A DNA stretch of 64,000 nucleotides from NCBI RefSeq assembly GCF_002215035.1, contig NZ_NKFP01000006.1:2943080-3007079 (forward strand), in the 5' to 3' direction. The notes below the pieces were generated by a model. It was not told where the DNA came from and did no database searches. It saw only the letters and a list, made by a program, of their open reading frames with translations. Positions 29,444 through 38,956 of this stretch are shown piece after piece (the stretch's first letter is position 1; each line of letters begins with the position of its first letter). Source of the stretch: Leptolyngbya ohadii IS1. Its GTDB lineage: Bacteria > Cyanobacteriota > Cyanobacteriia > Elainellales > Elainellaceae. The position numbers were made by a program, and so were the translations under genes.

Positions 29444-30286
29444 CTACTCCACAAATCCCCCTCTCCCTTCCTGCGTCTCAATTAACCGCTGCTCAATTTC
29501 CTCCCAGTTGCTTTGCTCAATTTGGTTAATCAGGCGATCGAGCTGATGACGATATTCGGTAAGGGCACGTAGCAGGGCGGGCTGGTTGTACTTTGCCATC
29601 ATGGCTCCCAGTTCGGGGTTGCCTCCTCCGACACGACTGGTGTCCCGGAAGCCGGAGCTAGCTAATTTTTGCGCGAGGTCTAATACGGCGGCATCGGGCT
29701 CGCTGAGGCAGGCAGCAATCAGGCTGGCGCTCACCATAACGGGCAGGTGGGAAATCCAGGCAACGGCACGATCGTGTTCGTCTGGCTGGCACTGATACAG
29801 GCGACACTGGAGGGACTGCACCAGGCTTGCAACGGTCTCCAGGGCGGCAGATGGCGTGGAGTTGATCGGCGTCAGGACATAGGGACGATCGACAAATAGA
29901 TCAGCTTGAGCGGCATCAAGCCCACTTTCGGCGGTGCCTGCCATGGGGTGTCCGCCCACAAAATTGCGCCAGCGAGGAGCGATCGTTTCCACCACGGAGG
30001 CTTTTACCGACCCCACATCGGTCAGAATCGTGTTCGGGTTCAGGTGGGGAATGAGCTGATTGACCGTCTCTTCGATCGCGCCCAGGGGCGTACACAGAAA
30101 TACCACCTCGGCTGCCGTCATTAGACCCAGATCCTGGCTGGCGTTATCTACAATGCCCCGCGCTACAGCCTGACGACAGGTTTCCCCACGACGGCTGACT
30201 CCTAATAGCGTATGCTCCGGAAACCGCTGGAAATCGATCGCCAGCGACCCGCCAATTAGCCCTAACCCGACAATGCCAATTCTCAT
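29444..30286 (-). CDS. tyrA: Prephenate/arogenate dehydrogenase
   Basis: A 280-residue protein for the last steps of tyrosine synthesis: NADP-dependent oxidative decarboxylation of arogenate (usual in cyanobacteria) or prephenate. The N-terminal dinucleotide-binding motif is GIVGLGLIGGS (4-14). FLCTPLGAI follows, then the substrate-binding GGHPMAGTAESG (about 113-124) with the catalytic His. SNSTPS-like and HDRAVAWISHLP segments also match the family. The length is normal. The gene stands alone. Confidence 0.93.
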   Translation of the reverse strand: MRIGIVGLGLIGGSLAIDFQRFPEHTLLGVSRRGETCRQAVARGIVDNASQDLGLMTAAEVVFLCTPLGAIEETVNQLIPHLNPNTILTDVGSVKASVVETIAPRWRNFVGGHPMAGTAESGLDAAQADLFVDRPYVLTPINSTPSAALETVASLVQSLQCRLYQCQPDEHDRAVAWISHLPVMVSASLIAACLSEPDAAVLDLAQKLASSGFRDTSRVGGGNPELGAMMAKYNQPALLRALTEYRHQLDRLINQIEQSNWEEIEQRLIETQEGRGGFVE

Positions 30287-30485
30287 GCGCGACCCATTAC
30301 AGTTTGCTAGACTTTAGACTTCAGGCTTTCAGACTTTAGATTCCCTGACCCAATCCACAGACTTCAGATTCGGACACTCGACTTTAGAGGCAAAAATTAA
30401 CATCCTGGTCTTAGTGCTGCTAGTCAGCGGTCTGATGTTGATGTCCTGCAATTCCCGATTTGCGGTTTATCGTGGAATGACTGTC

Positions 30486-30620
30486 AACAGTGTAGGGTTT
30501 AACAGCGTAGGGTTTAACAGCCTATTGTCCCCTGTTTCCAACCGGCGATCGACTGACGATCGCAAATCCACAAGCCAAATTACAAGCCAAATTACAAGCT
30601 AAATCACAAGCCATAATCGC
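30486..30620. repeat. Short tandem repeats in tyrA-helicase gap
   Basis: Two direct copies of GTAGGGTTTAACAGC (about 30492-30521) and four copies of a 12-bp unit AAGCCAAATTAC (30572-30620, last two degenerate). The surrounding gap 30287-30711 also has degenerate AGACTTTAGA/AGACTTCAG motifs at 30308-30386 and no supported gene. Confidence 0.75.
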
Positions 30621-30711
30621 AAGCATTAAAAGTTTCTAGCCCCCATCCTCCTGAGTTATCTGCGATTCCCCTAGCTCACGAAGTCCATTACCTGGGAGAA
30701 GTTCGACTTTT

Positions 30712-32253
30712 GTGATTGAAGTAGAAGTCCACCAACAACTGCGGGCATTTCTGCGAGAGCAGGGCGAACCCTACTGGCAGCACCATCTGACCATGGCAAG
30801 GCTGGTGGCACGGGCGCTGCGTCTGGGTAGAAGTGCCTTAATTCAAGCAGGTGCGCCTTCCGGCTATCACGGGCGGTATCGGTTGAGCTATCTCATGCCT
30901 CTGCTGCTCTGGGAAGGATCGGCAATTCTGGTGGCAACGGAAGCAGTTCAGCAGCGTTTGCTCATGGTGGAAATTCCGCGCCTTCAGCAGTGGATTCCAG
31001 CGCAGAAAGAAATCCGCACGGGCGATCGCTGGTTGGGCGAGGGATTTGAAGGTCTGTTGCTAACCTCGCCCCAGTCCTGGCTATCCGATCGGTTTCATGG
31101 AACTGGACGATTCCCGCAAAATATTCTGACGGTGATCGATGGGGCGGACGATCTGGAGCAATGGGCAAGCGACGAGTTAACCGTCAGCCTTCAGCCGCAG
31201 GACTGGGAAACGCTGATGCAGACCTATCCCCAGCAGGCGGATCTGATCCGGGATGCGCGGGTGCAGCTCACGCGCTCGATCTTCCAGCATCCAGCAAATC
31301 CCTACGATCGCTATTTGAGCGAATCCTCGGAAGAATCCATTCTCGGCGAGCTTTACTATCGGCTGACCACCGGCATTGAGCAGCCCCTTCCCACGCAGTG
31401 GCAGGTGTTCTGGCAGTCTTCCCAGAGGGTAAACCAGCTCCAGTGGGCAGAGGTGGCGCGATCCCAGGGACAGTTCTCCCTGCTGACGGCTCCCGCAGAG
31501 GTGGCGAATTTCCTTCAGCCCGTCTGGGAACAGCAGCCGATCGTCCTGATTGGTGGGGCGCTGGATCTGGATACAGAAGCCACCATTTACCGCCAGCGGC
31601 TCGGACTCCCCGATCTCACCTGCCTTAAATTCTCGCCCGATCGCCAGCACGAGCTAATCCAGCTCTATTTGCCCGACGGCTTGCCTATGCCCAATACCCC
31701 TCAGTTTCAGCCTGTGCTGATGCAGGAACTCCGTGCCCTGCTGGGAGCTACCCAAACTGCAAATCAGGGGCTGACGGTGATTCTAATTGGCGATACGCCC
31801 CTGAAGGCACAGGTGGGTTCAATGCTGGCGGCGGAGTTTGGCTCTCGCGTACAGGTAGAGCGAACCTGCCCAGACGATCACGGCATTTTGGTGGCGGGCT
31901 GGGACTACTGGCGTACCCATCAGGCAGTTTTGCCTGCCCCCCATCTGCTGGTGATCGCGACTTTACCTTTTCCCTCCCTGGAAGATCCGCTGGTTGCCGG
32001 ACGGGTGGCGCACTACAAGCGATCGCGGCAGGACTGGTTCCGTTTGTTTTTGCTGCCGGAAGCTTTGAGTGAGCTGCAAAGAGCGGTTGCCCCGGTTCGG
32101 GACGCGCAGGGTGTGGTGGCACTACTGGACAATCGGGTAAATCACCGCAGCTATGGTCAGCAGATTCTTACCTCTCTCAGTCCCCTTGCCCGCATTAACT
32201 ATGTAGATGCCAGCCTATTTGCTACCCTGGAAGGATTTGGCATCGGCGAATAA
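30712..32253 (+). CDS. DinG-like helicase paralogue with degenerate motifs
   Basis: A 513-residue protein from GTG 30712. The overall order resembles DinG/XPD helicases, especially the C-terminus: LLVIATLPFPSLEDPLVAGR, an FRLFLLPEALSELQRA helix and VALLDNRVNHRSYGQQIL. The catalytic motifs are gone. The Walker A region reads AGAPSGYHGRYRL (46-58) with no GKS/T. The DEAH position reads DGADD (143-147). Motif VI reads QRAVAPVRDAQG without the usual GRxxR. No four-cysteine FeS cluster is visible. It is probably a non-hydrolysing structural relative, or one that binds DNA only. It is a single gene, and the role is unknown. Confidence 0.75.
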   Translation: MIEVEVHQQLRAFLREQGEPYWQHHLTMARLVARALRLGRSALIQAGAPSGYHGRYRLSYLMPLLLWEGSAILVATEAVQQRLLMVEIPRLQQWIPAQKEIRTGDRWLGEGFEGLLLTSPQSWLSDRFHGTGRFPQNILTVIDGADDLEQWASDELTVSLQPQDWETLMQTYPQQADLIRDARVQLTRSIFQHPANPYDRYLSESSEESILGELYYRLTTGIEQPLPTQWQVFWQSSQRVNQLQWAEVARSQGQFSLLTAPAEVANFLQPVWEQQPIVLIGGALDLDTEATIYRQRLGLPDLTCLKFSPDRQHELIQLYLPDGLPMPNTPQFQPVLMQELRALLGATQTANQGLTVILIGDTPLKAQVGSMLAAEFGSRVQVERTCPDDHGILVAGWDYWRTHQAVLPAPHLLVIATLPFPSLEDPLVAGRVAHYKRSRQDWFRLFLLPEALSELQRAVAPVRDAQGVVALLDNRVNHRSYGQQILTSLSPLARINYVDASLFATLEGFGIGE

Positions 32254-32378
32254 GTTAAAATACTCATTGTTGAAGAATCTGACCAATCCCCATTCTGATG
32301 TTCACACGGTATCATCGGAAAATGGTCATATAGCAGTTCGTACCGATATCTGCCGGGGAAAGATTTGGGAGGAAGACG

Positions 32379-32591
32379 ATGGGTGATTCAAAACGACGTA
32401 AGGAAATTTTAGGCGACCAGTACGGGCAGGAAGAAAACGTTTACCCCTGGTTGCCGCTTAAAAAGAGTCAGGCGCAAAAGTTTGTGCAATGGACGACCCA
32501 AGGAGCCTGGATTGGCATCGGTGCGCTGGTTGCCTACTGGGTTATTGTGCGATTTATTGGTCCGGCGTTTGGCTGGTGGGAAGTGATTTAA
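32379..32591 (+). CDS. DUF2839 small membrane protein
   Basis: A 70-residue protein with a charged N-terminus (MGDSKRRKEILGDQYGQE, 1-18) and one transmembrane helix (about 44-61: IGIGALVAYWVIVRFIGPAF). It matches the cyanobacteria-specific DUF2839 pattern by recognition. Upstream GGGAGGAAGACG is a good ribosome-binding site. Function unknown. Confidence 0.8.
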   Translation: MGDSKRRKEILGDQYGQEENVYPWLPLKKSQAQKFVQWTTQGAWIGIGALVAYWVIVRFIGPAFGWWEVI

Positions 32592-33100
32592 ACGACCCCC
32601 TTAGATTTGCAAGGTCACGATCGTCCCGGAGACTGGTTCAACGACCGTAAAGGGGATCGCGATCGCCCTTTCAAGTCTTATTTGTTCAGGGGCATTCCTG
32701 TTAAAGACTTTTGCTTCACGCTGATAAAAATCTCTTTTAACAAAGATTCTTTTCCTAAATATCACTGAAAGCGAAGGAGCGTCTAAATTTTTACAAACAA
32801 GTTGGGCTTAATTGGAACAGGAATCTAAAGGAAATCTTCAGTAATCTAGAAGTGTTGTTGTGAATACTCCTATAGAGGGAGTTTAGGCACTACCCTTTGC
32901 TAGATGTAAAAAATTCTTTAAATTCCTACGCTCTGAATCACGTTTGTTTTTCCTACTCGTTTCGCTTTCTTGGTTCACCGTTCAGGCAACTCGTTATTTC
33001 CCTTACCTAAGGGAAAAGACCTGACCACCTGAGGCAAATCTTAAGAAATTCTAAAGATAAAAGATTTTGTGGTAAGTGTGGTGATAGGAGGTCAAGTTCA
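32592..33100. other. Non-coding region before the DUF1815 gene
   Basis: A 509-bp AT-rich gap. It holds a perfect hairpin TTCCCTTA-CC-TAAGGGAA (32998-33015), a smaller ACTCC-TATAGAG-GGAGT (about 32866-32882), and a HIP1-rich stretch at 32655-32672. The hairpin lies about 85 bp upstream of the next start and could be an operator or leader element. Confidence 0.45.
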
Positions 33101-33445
33101 ATGTTCCTTAGACTTGCAGAACAGCATCGACAATTCGTTCAAGATCTGGTTATGAATCTTCAGGCTCTGGCAACCGTGCTGGAGCAACGCGGTTATCTGG
33201 CGTCCTGCTATACCTGCGGCGGGCAATTGAATAGTGCCTCGTTTATGGTAAGCCTGGGGGAGAATCACCTGATTCGCTTTCTGGTTTCCGACTATGGGAT
33301 CACCTGGACGGAAATGCGGGACGATCGTGAACTGATGAAGCTAGAGGGTGCAGAAGCTATCAGTCAGCTTCAGGAACTCGCCAACCTGGTGAAATATCAA
33401 ATTAAGCCGTCCGACTACCGTCTGGCAGCTCTTCAGGCATCGTAG
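33101..33445 (+). CDS. DUF1815 protein
   Basis: A 114-residue soluble protein with the cyanobacterial DUF1815 pattern: MFLRLAEQHRQFVQDLVMNL, split here at 1-20, a CYTCGG motif with two cysteines (about 42-47), and VSDYGITWTEMRDD. A very strong Shine-Dalgarno AGGAGGT sits 9 bp before the ATG, suggesting high translation. Function unknown. Confidence 0.78.
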   Translation: MFLRLAEQHRQFVQDLVMNLQALATVLEQRGYLASCYTCGGQLNSASFMVSLGENHLIRFLVSDYGITWTEMRDDRELMKLEGAEAISQLQELANLVKYQIKPSDYRLAALQAS

Positions 33446-33511
33446 GGTCTTTTGTCAGTCAGGTTTGTCAGTCAGGCGTTCAGGCTCGCACCGTTTTCAG
33501 GGTTGGTCGAA

Positions 33512-35119
33512 TTACCTGCACGATTCACCCTGCAACAGCATCACAATTCCATCGATCGTCTGTCGAATTTCTCCTGGTGGTGTGTTTGCCTGATTGACGA
33601 TAATGCTGAAAGCGATCGGAGGACGATCTCCTCGATTCAGGTAGCCTGATAGAGCGGCAGTTCCCGTCAGTGCACCAGTTTTACCCTGTAATTGCCCCTG
33701 CACGGTCGTATCGCGAAAACGGTTCTGTAGCGTTCCTGAAATACCCGCCACTGAGAGCGATGTGCGATAGGGCAGTGCGTTTGTCGTTCGTGTCATTGCC
33801 TGAAGAGTCTCCACAATCGCCGCCGGACTCACCCAATTGCGCCGGGACAAGCCTGAGCCATCTGCCAGTTCGTATCCGTCTGGATTAACTCCCAGGCGTG
33901 CCAGGGTTTCTTTAAGTACCCTGATTCCGGCTGCTAATGCCGATTCAGACTCATCTACGCGATTTGCTTCAGAATTCTCCCTAGAATTCTCCCTAAAATT
34001 TATTCCTAGCGATCGCAGTAGTGCTTCGGCGTGGAGGTTATTGCTGAACCGATTAGTTTCGATCAGGAGTTCCCCCAGGGGAGGGGAGTCAACGGCAGCG
34101 ATTTCCGCAGGGGTGGCGAACTGAGAGCCTCGGTCAGGATTTCCATCTGTAAGATTTCCATCTGTAATAAGCTGGGTGCGATCGACGGGAACTCCAGCAG
34201 TCCTCAAGGTTTCGGCAAACTGCTGCAAAAAATTCTGTCCGGGTTGCGGGATCGAAACGGCAACGGGTTCGGAGGCGGAGCCAACGCGCAACTGTCCTGC
34301 CACTGTCAGAATCGGCTGCCCCAAGTCTCGTCCGACAGAGACAAATTCCGGCGCGTCTGCGGCTACGGTTTGCGATCGGTTCACAATTTGCCATCCCTGC
34401 GCTTCCGAAGGCTGATCCCAGGTCACGCCTAATGGCTCTCCGGTCTGCTGCGGCACGAGCGTCAGTCCGATTGCGTTCTGGTTCAGAATCAAACTATTAA
34501 TGGGCGCACCGTAGCCCGCCTGGATGTCTTCCCATTCCCAGGAGGGGTTGACTGCATCGCCGCGAAAATAGCGATCGTCGCCTATCAGACTGGCGATTCG
34601 AGTGATCCCGCGATCGCGAATCTGCTGCGCCAGAACCTGAAGCTGTTCATTCGTCAGGCTGGGATCGCCTCTGCCTACGACTCGCAAAACGGCACCCTCC
34701 GGGGTGGTTCGCTCCAGATAAACCGACGTGCGAATCCGAAAATCTGCGCCGAGTTGGGTCAGGGCTGCTGCGGTGGTCAATAGCTTGACGTTGGAAGCCG
34801 GGACGAGAAAGCGCTCGGCATTGCGGGCATAGAGGGTCTGGGGGCGGGAACCAATCGTTTGCGCCAGAATCCCCCACTGGGATCGCTGATACTCTGGACG
34901 ATCGATCGCCTGATCGATTTGCTGGGAGAGATTGGCAGCACAGGTCGATTGGGCAATGGGCGTGGTGGAATTGGGCGCAGGATTGGCAAAGGTTGGTCGG
35001 GTTCCGGTGGCGAGGCTAAGGATTAAACAGGCTGTGAGGGCAGTGCGGGCTTTATGAGTTAGGGGATGGGCGGTTTGGGGAGGGCTGGATGGAGAAACTG
35101 GGTTCAGGTGGTTTCGCAT
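33512..35119 (-). CDS. dacB: D-alanyl-D-alanine carboxypeptidase/endopeptidase (PBP4 type)
   Basis: A 535-residue S13-family peptidase that trims or cleaves peptidoglycan cross-links in the periplasm. The signal peptide has a hydrophobic core TALTACLILSLATG (about 26-40) with a likely cleavage near ANPA. Catalytic motifs are S109-N-V-K112 (SxxK), SGLSRRN (SxN type) and QGKTGALTG (KTG). The large insertion domain between SxxK and SxN is present, as in DacB. A row of ENSREN repeats (about 380-388) sits in that domain. Confidence 0.93.
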   Translation of the reverse strand: MRNHLNPVSPSSPPQTAHPLTHKARTALTACLILSLATGTRPTFANPAPNSTTPIAQSTCAANLSQQIDQAIDRPEYQRSQWGILAQTIGSRPQTLYARNAERFLVPASNVKLLTTAAALTQLGADFRIRTSVYLERTTPEGAVLRVVGRGDPSLTNEQLQVLAQQIRDRGITRIASLIGDDRYFRGDAVNPSWEWEDIQAGYGAPINSLILNQNAIGLTLVPQQTGEPLGVTWDQPSEAQGWQIVNRSQTVAADAPEFVSVGRDLGQPILTVAGQLRVGSASEPVAVSIPQPGQNFLQQFAETLRTAGVPVDRTQLITDGNLTDGNPDRGSQFATPAEIAAVDSPPLGELLIETNRFSNNLHAEALLRSLGINFRENSRENSEANRVDESESALAAGIRVLKETLARLGVNPDGYELADGSGLSRRNWVSPAAIVETLQAMTRTTNALPYRTSLSVAGISGTLQNRFRDTTVQGQLQGKTGALTGTAALSGYLNRGDRPPIAFSIIVNQANTPPGEIRQTIDGIVMLLQGESCR

Positions 35120-35279
35120 TCAGGCAACAAACTCGATGCAGCTTTTACGAGTATCTGATTATTTGACCCTCGTGGATCGATGTGGATTTGGGAGACTGCA
35201 CGCAATAGCTTGATTCCCCCCAGGATTGTGGGACTAGGGGGGCGGTTCGGATTAGACAAATCTCTTTGCAAATGAGTTT

Positions 35280-36554
35280 CTAAAGGTCGCTCAAAATTGC
35301 CGCCAAATTCTGATAAACCCACTCTAATTCCCCTTCCGTAATACAGTAGGGCGGCATCAGGTAAACCACATTGCCGAGCGGACGCAGCACCATCCCGCGA
35401 TCGATCGCCTGAGTGCGAATTTTGCTCGCCATTTGATTCAGGTATCCGGGCTGATCGGTAATGACATCGAAGGCGGCGATCGTGCCTGTGACGCGTAGTT
35501 TTTCCACGTTAGGAAGGGTCTTTAAGGGTTCCAGGAATTGCCGATGCAGTGCGTCCATGCCGCGAAACTTTGGCTCGTTTTCCTGCATGAGTTCCAGGGA
35601 AGCCAGAGCTGCCGCACAGCCCAATGGATTCGCCGTATAGCTGTGACCGTGGAAGAAGGTTTTGGTGAGATCGTCGCTGTAAAAGCCCTGATAAATCTCC
35701 TCGGAACTGATAGTGACGGAAAGGGGCAAAAATCCGCCTGTGATCCCTTTTGAGAGGCAGAGAATATCAGGTTCTACTCCGGCTTTAACGCAGGAAAACC
35801 ATTCTCCGGTGCGCCCAAATCCGGTCATGATTTCATCAAAAATCAGCAGCGTTCCAGCATCTTTTGCCAGTCGAGCCAGCTTTTGCAGGAAGATCGATCG
35901 ACACATTCGCATTCCGCCCGCACCCTGAACCAGCGGCTCAATCAAGATTCCGGCGTAGCGTTCCGGCTGCTGAAGCTTTTGCTGAATTGCAAACAGAATT
36001 TTGTCTTCTTTCTCTTCGATGCGATCGTCTTCCCAGTAGGTTTCTGGATAGTCAACAAATTCGACCTGAAACAGTAAATCGTCAAAGGGCTGGGTAAAGA
36101 TCGATCGCGCCCCTACTGCCATCGCGCCAAAGGTATCCCCGTGATAGGCTCCTTCAAAGGCAATAAAAGTAGAGCGCTTTTGCTGCTGGTTTGCCCAATA
36201 TTGGTACGCCATTTTTAGCGCTACTTCGATCGCCGTCGAGCCGTTATCTGAGAAGAAAACGCGATTTGATTTTGGAGGCAGCTTTTCAATCAGTTTGGTG
36301 GCAATTTGTTCCGCTGGGTCGTGGGTGAATCCGGCAAATATCACCTGCTCTAGCTGTTTTGCCTGCTGATAGATTGCCTCCGCAATTTTAGGATGAGCGT
36401 GACCATGAATATTCACCCACCAGCTTGAGATACAGTCCAGCAATCGCTGACCATTTTCTAACTCTAACCAAACGCCCTGCGCCGATTTAACTTTCAGCGG
36501 ATCGGGCGCGAGTTTTGCCTGGGTGAAAGGATACCAGAGATGCGGATGTGCCAT
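35280..36554 (-). CDS. bioA: Adenosylmethionine-8-amino-7-oxononanoate aminotransferase
   Basis: A 424-residue PLP-dependent class III aminotransferase that converts KAPA to DAPA using SAM as amino donor, the third step of the biotin ring pathway. Visible motifs are HLWYPFTQ (4-11), SWWVNIHGHAHP, the GAYHGDTFGAM substrate loop, DEIMTGFGRTG with the PLP-binding Asp, and the Schiff-base Lys in CLSKGITGG. The length is normal. It is the last gene of the bioF-bioH-like-bioC-bioD-bioA run, 122 bp after bioD. Confidence 0.95.
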   Translation of the reverse strand: MAHPHLWYPFTQAKLAPDPLKVKSAQGVWLELENGQRLLDCISSWWVNIHGHAHPKIAEAIYQQAKQLEQVIFAGFTHDPAEQIATKLIEKLPPKSNRVFFSDNGSTAIEVALKMAYQYWANQQQKRSTFIAFEGAYHGDTFGAMAVGARSIFTQPFDDLLFQVEFVDYPETYWEDDRIEEKEDKILFAIQQKLQQPERYAGILIEPLVQGAGGMRMCRSIFLQKLARLAKDAGTLLIFDEIMTGFGRTGEWFSCVKAGVEPDILCLSKGITGGFLPLSVTISSEEIYQGFYSDDLTKTFFHGHSYTANPLGCAAALASLELMQENEPKFRGMDALHRQFLEPLKTLPNVEKLRVTGTIAAFDVITDQPGYLNQMASKIRTQAIDRGMVLRPLGNVVYLMPPYCITEGELEWVYQNLAAILSDL

Positions 36555-36676
36555 GAATTAAAGGGATGAAAATAATAGTTTAGTTCCCCCCACTCGTTCC
36601 TCAGGAGCGGAAAGAGATAATTGGGGGCTAGGGGGCAGTTCGGATCTGGAAATTTTATATTTAACGATCCTGATCT

Positions 36677-37330
36677 CTAGCGATGAATCTCTAATCGATC
36701 GTAGGCACCTTTAAGTGTCTCTGGATCAATCGCCTCCAAAGAATCAACTTCCCCTAAAATTGGAACCTGCCCATAGTGTTCGATCGCTGCCCGATTACCG
36801 GGATTCTTTTTGCCGTTGATAATGACGCCCAAAACGGGAATATTTTCGCGTCGTAGTTGTGCTAGCGATAGTAATGTGTGATTGATTGTCCCCAACGCAC
36901 TTCGCGAGACCAGACAAACGGGCAATTCAAAATATTTAATCAGGTCAATAATGTAATGACGATCGTTTAAAGGAACCATTAATCCGCCTGCACCTTCCAC
37001 AATGAGGTGAGAGTGATTGGTTGTTTTGGGCAGCTCAAAATCGCTGAGGTGAATTTCAACGCCATCGATCGCGGCAGAGGCATGGGGCGATAGGGGTTCG
37101 TTCAGGCGAAACCGCTCCGGTAGAAAATGGGTATCGTCTAATCCAGTGACTTGCTTGACGTATTCTGTGTCGGTAATGGTGTCTAACCCGGATTGAATGG
37201 GTTTCCAGTAGGTTGCGTTTAAGCCAAGGGTCAGCATTGCGGAAGTAACGGTTTTTCCGACATTCGTATCGGTTCCCGTCACAAAGAATTGCTCTGGAAA
37301 TTGAAAGTTTTCTTGAATGAAATTTGGCAT
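36677..37330 (-). CDS. bioD: Dethiobiotin synthase
   Basis: A 217-residue ATP-dependent carboxylase that closes the ureido ring of dethiobiotin from DAPA and CO2. The P-loop is GTDTNVGKT (18-26). The substrate lysine region is YWKPIQSG, and VEGAGGLMVPLND is the second conserved motif. The length fits. It lies 82 bp after bioC and before bioA. Confidence 0.94.
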   Translation of the reverse strand: MPNFIQENFQFPEQFFVTGTDTNVGKTVTSAMLTLGLNATYWKPIQSGLDTITDTEYVKQVTGLDDTHFLPERFRLNEPLSPHASAAIDGVEIHLSDFELPKTTNHSHLIVEGAGGLMVPLNDRHYIIDLIKYFELPVCLVSRSALGTINHTLLSLAQLRRENIPVLGVIINGKKNPGNRAAIEHYGQVPILGEVDSLEAIDPETLKGAYDRLEIHR

Positions 37331-37412
37331 CGCGTCGTTGACAGAATGAGAACCCAGTGGGGCTTTTGGAGATCACAATTGATGCGTTACTGTTTTTCTA
37401 ACACACCTGACG

Positions 37413-38270
37413 TTAGTCAAGTCTCTGAATCGCCCAATAAGCGATCGAATGACTGGCAATTATTTTGTCATAATTTCTGACATGATTTGCGTTGCTGTTT
37501 TGCAATTTCCAGGCTGCGGATAGCTGCTTTAACTGACGAATTGTCAACTGTTTTCCGGTCAGGCTTGATCCTGCTCCGATCGTCTTAAGGCTTCTCAAGA
37601 AATCGATCGCGTCTGTGTGGAAAGTTTGGCTAATCATTTCATTCGTCAGACAGCGAACGGGAAGGGTTTGAAGTGTTTCGAGCAGGGCATCCGCATTGGG
37701 CAAGGGATTGAGGGTCAGCGGTAGATTCAACTCCTGGCAAACGTGCCGCCACTCTGGAAAACTGCGATCGGTTGGAAAGGAAATCAGCAGCCACCCGCCC
37801 GGTTGAGTTGCTTTGATCCATCGATCGATCGTTTGCAGGGGGCGATCAAACCACTGAAGGGCAAAACCGCTGGCAATCAGGGCGTAGGGCTTTTCGGGTA
37901 GGGGCAACTGTTCACCGTCGAGCTGCTGAAACTTAACGCGATTTTCTCCTGGCGGCAAAGATAAATGGAACTGACAAAATGCCAGCATCTCTGATGATAG
38001 GTCTGTAATCAGAATCGCTCGATCGCGAAATCGATTGACTAATTCCTGGGTCAAAAATCCTGTGCCGCAGCCAATTTCCAGGAGATTTCCTTGAGGAAGC
38101 TGAAATCCATTCTTTTGTGTGAATGATATTAGATGCTTTGCGCCTGCTTGCTGTACCGTTGCGGACTGATGGTAGATCGAAGCAGCCTGACCAAATCGAT
38201 CGGCAATTTGAGATTTATTTGTAGATGTATCTAGGGGTTGATTTGTGGCGCTGAGGCGGGGCGGAATCAT
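37413..38270 (-). CDS. bioC: Malonyl-ACP O-methyltransferase
   Basis: A 285-residue SAM-dependent methyltransferase that masks the malonyl carboxyl group to start pimeloyl synthesis. It has RFGQAASIYHQSA typical of BioC, motif I LLEIGCGTGFLTQ, and LIASGFALQWFDRP. I chose ATG 38270 because it overlaps the stop of the upstream gene as ATGA (38267-38270), a classic coupling arrangement. An earlier in-frame ATG at 38315 would sit inside the upstream gene. Confidence 0.92.
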   Translation of the reverse strand: MIPPRLSATNQPLDTSTNKSQIADRFGQAASIYHQSATVQQAGAKHLISFTQKNGFQLPQGNLLEIGCGTGFLTQELVNRFRDRAILITDLSSEMLAFCQFHLSLPPGENRVKFQQLDGEQLPLPEKPYALIASGFALQWFDRPLQTIDRWIKATQPGGWLLISFPTDRSFPEWRHVCQELNLPLTLNPLPNADALLETLQTLPVRCLTNEMISQTFHTDAIDFLRSLKTIGAGSSLTGKQLTIRQLKQLSAAWKLQNSNANHVRNYDKIIASHSIAYWAIQRLD

Positions 38271-38956
38271 CGGGAGATTGCAGGAGAACGAATAGATTGA
38301 AGCATAGACCAGCACTCACCCGCATGGGTGAACGGCAGACCATGCTCAGCATTCAGGATGCTAAAGAATTCACAGGATTGGGGGAAAAGAGTAATAAATT
38401 CTTGGGTTTGAGAGGCGGCAACAATGCGATCGTTTGCGCTGTGAAATACAACGATTTTAGCGATCGAATTCAGATAGCTTGAATCAAGAATAGCAACGTT
38501 TAATTGCTGCAAGTCTTCCAGTAGAAGCTGACTGTTATTTTTTGGATGCCTTCCGAGACGACTTTCAAGAGAATATGAGTATCCGGCTTGAGTATAAAAG
38601 TTCTCTAATACAAGATCTGGTGTTTGTTCAAATTGACGGATCATTTGCTGTAGCACAAGCTGCGATCGTCTCTTCTCAGCTCTCGATTCAGGATGAAACG
38701 ACAAAAAACTATTAAACGCAATCAATACATCGGCTTGCTGAAGTAAATCGATCGGGCAAAGATGCAGCCCAAAGGAATGCGCCAGAATAATTTTTCGTGT
38801 ATCAGAATCAGTGAAACTGGGTTGATAGGAATTTCCGAAATAGCCGCGATCGAATGCCTGGAATTGATAGCCTAATTCTGTAAATCTTTCCTGCCAGAAC
38901 TGCCAGCAGTGGCGATCGAATCCCCAACCGTGAAAGGCGAGAACTTCAGTGAACAT
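38267..38956 (-). CDS. Alpha/beta hydrolase, probable BioH-type esterase
   Basis: A 229-residue alpha/beta hydrolase with nucleophile elbow AHSFG, an oxyanion-type FHGWGFDRHCW start and a late His in NAEHGLPFTH. It lies between bioF and bioC and is translationally coupled to both (overlaps 11 bp with bioF and 4 bp with bioC). By position it should hydrolyse pimeloyl-ACP methyl ester. It is divergent from E. coli BioH, and cyanobacteria are known to use varied non-orthologous enzymes here. I chose MFTEVLAF at 38956; an ATG at 38974 is possible. Confidence 0.8.
   Translation of the reverse strand: MFTEVLAFHGWGFDRHCWQFWQERFTELGYQFQAFDRGYFGNSYQPSFTDSDTRKIILAHSFGLHLCPIDLLQQADVLIAFNSFLSFHPESRAEKRRSQLVLQQMIRQFEQTPDLVLENFYTQAGYSYSLESRLGRHPKNNSQLLLEDLQQLNVAILDSSYLNSIAKIVVFHSANDRIVAASQTQEFITLFPQSCEFFSILNAEHGLPFTHAGECWSMLQSIRSPAISR

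Noticed and set aside
30414-30602. 62-codon plus-strand frame
   Set aside because: Made of short tandem repeats with no coding character or ribosome-binding site.
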